Source: Pseudoalteromonas undina (GTDB lineage: Bacteria; Pseudomonadota; Gammaproteobacteria; Enterobacterales; Alteromonadaceae). Taken from it: a DNA stretch of 64,000 nt. How positions within the stretch are numbered: position 1 is the stretch's first letter; each line of letters begins with the position of its first letter. Location: positions 682,001 through 746,000 of the forward strand of contig NZ_AHCF03000003.1 of assembly GCF_000238275.3 (NCBI RefSeq). The letters run 5' to 3'. This document shows positions 63,839-64,000 of the stretch, piece by piece. The position numbers were made by a program, and so were the translations under genes. The notes under the pieces are model-generated. The model did no database searches, had not been told where the DNA came from, and worked only from the letters and a program-made list of their open reading frames with translations.

Positions 63839-64000
63839 ATGGCATCTCAGAGGAATAAATGGGCGCTGGCAATATTACTCGGGCTTATTGGAGGTTGCGC
63901 TAACCTTCTACCTCTGTATTTTTTTGATAGCTCTGAATTTTTATTTGGTCAGACGTTTGTAATACTTAGCCTAGTGTTTGCAGGGCTTCGTTATTCTCTT
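63839..64000 (+). CDS. Membrane protein, N-terminal fragment at window edge
   Basis: An ATG at 63839 with AAGGG upstream opens a frame that runs off the window (54 residues). It encodes a hydrophobic N terminus (WALAILLGLIGGCANLLPLY, then FFDSSEFLFGQTFVIL), resembling the start of integral-membrane sensory domains that precede PAS, GGDEF or EAL modules. That similarity is tentative. It is chromosomal, lying outside the transposon. Confidence 0.6.
   Translation, partial: MASQRNKWALAILLGLIGGCANLLPLYFFDSSEFLFGQTFVILSLVFAGLRYSL

Overview
The window looks like the chromosome of a marine gammaproteobacterium of the Alteromonadales, most likely Pseudoalteromonas. This rests on the gene content and order, the moderately AT-rich composition and the protein sequences; no database search was possible. 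It has two parts: an ordinary housekeeping region (1 to about 41.2 kb, resuming at 63.66 kb) and a complete 22.4-kb CRISPR-associated Tn7-like transposon inserted between them.

Housekeeping part. On the minus strand are a truncated BCCT transporter, a TPR protein, dapD, glnD and map. On the plus strand follows the classic translation/envelope cluster rpsB-tsf-pyrH-frr-uppS-cdsA-dxr-rseP-bamA-skp-lpxD-fabZ-lpxA. In enterobacteria lpxA is followed directly by lpxB. Here an rlpA-like lipoprotein gene and a minus-strand cytochrome bd operon (cydA-cydB-cydX-cydD-cydC, including the tiny cydX) separate it from lpxB-rnhB-dnaE-accA. Then come a MITE-like repeat, tilS, a small membrane protein, a GGDEF protein, a KefB-type antiporter, a patatin-like phospholipase, a DUF3014 protein and ffs, the 4.5S signal recognition particle RNA gene.

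Transposon. At 41220-63650, immediately 3' of ffs, lies a type I-F3 CRISPR-associated transposon (CAST). It has a perfect 5-bp target duplication (TTGGG), 12-bp terminal inverted repeats, TnsB-site arrays at both ends, tnsA-tnsB-tnsC at the ffs-proximal end, and tniQ-cas8/5f-cas7f-cas6f with a short CRISPR array near the other end. There is no cas1, cas2 or cas3. The second spacer matches ffs at 25 of 32 positions, and mismatches fall at positions 6, 12, 18 and 24, the bases a type I-F Cascade flips out. The insertion lies 47-52 bp beyond this protospacer. The element therefore carries the guide that explains its own location.

Cargo and control. The cargo is dominated by defence-type genes: a compact Gabija-like OLD nuclease/UvrD helicase pair, a CoiA-like nuclease, a 1344-residue NACHT/STAND-like ATPase with a C-terminal PD-(D/E)xK nuclease motif, and a type II CBASS operon (CD-NTase, Cap2 E1/E2, Cap3 JAMM protease, two-helix beta-barrel effector of Cap15 type). 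An XRE-family regulator heads the STAND gene. The same 15-bp palindrome (CTAAGA-N3-TCTTAG) precedes both xre and tniQ, suggesting one repressor controls both its own operon and the RNA-guided targeting operon.

After the element the chromosome resumes with the start of a membrane protein gene that runs off the window.
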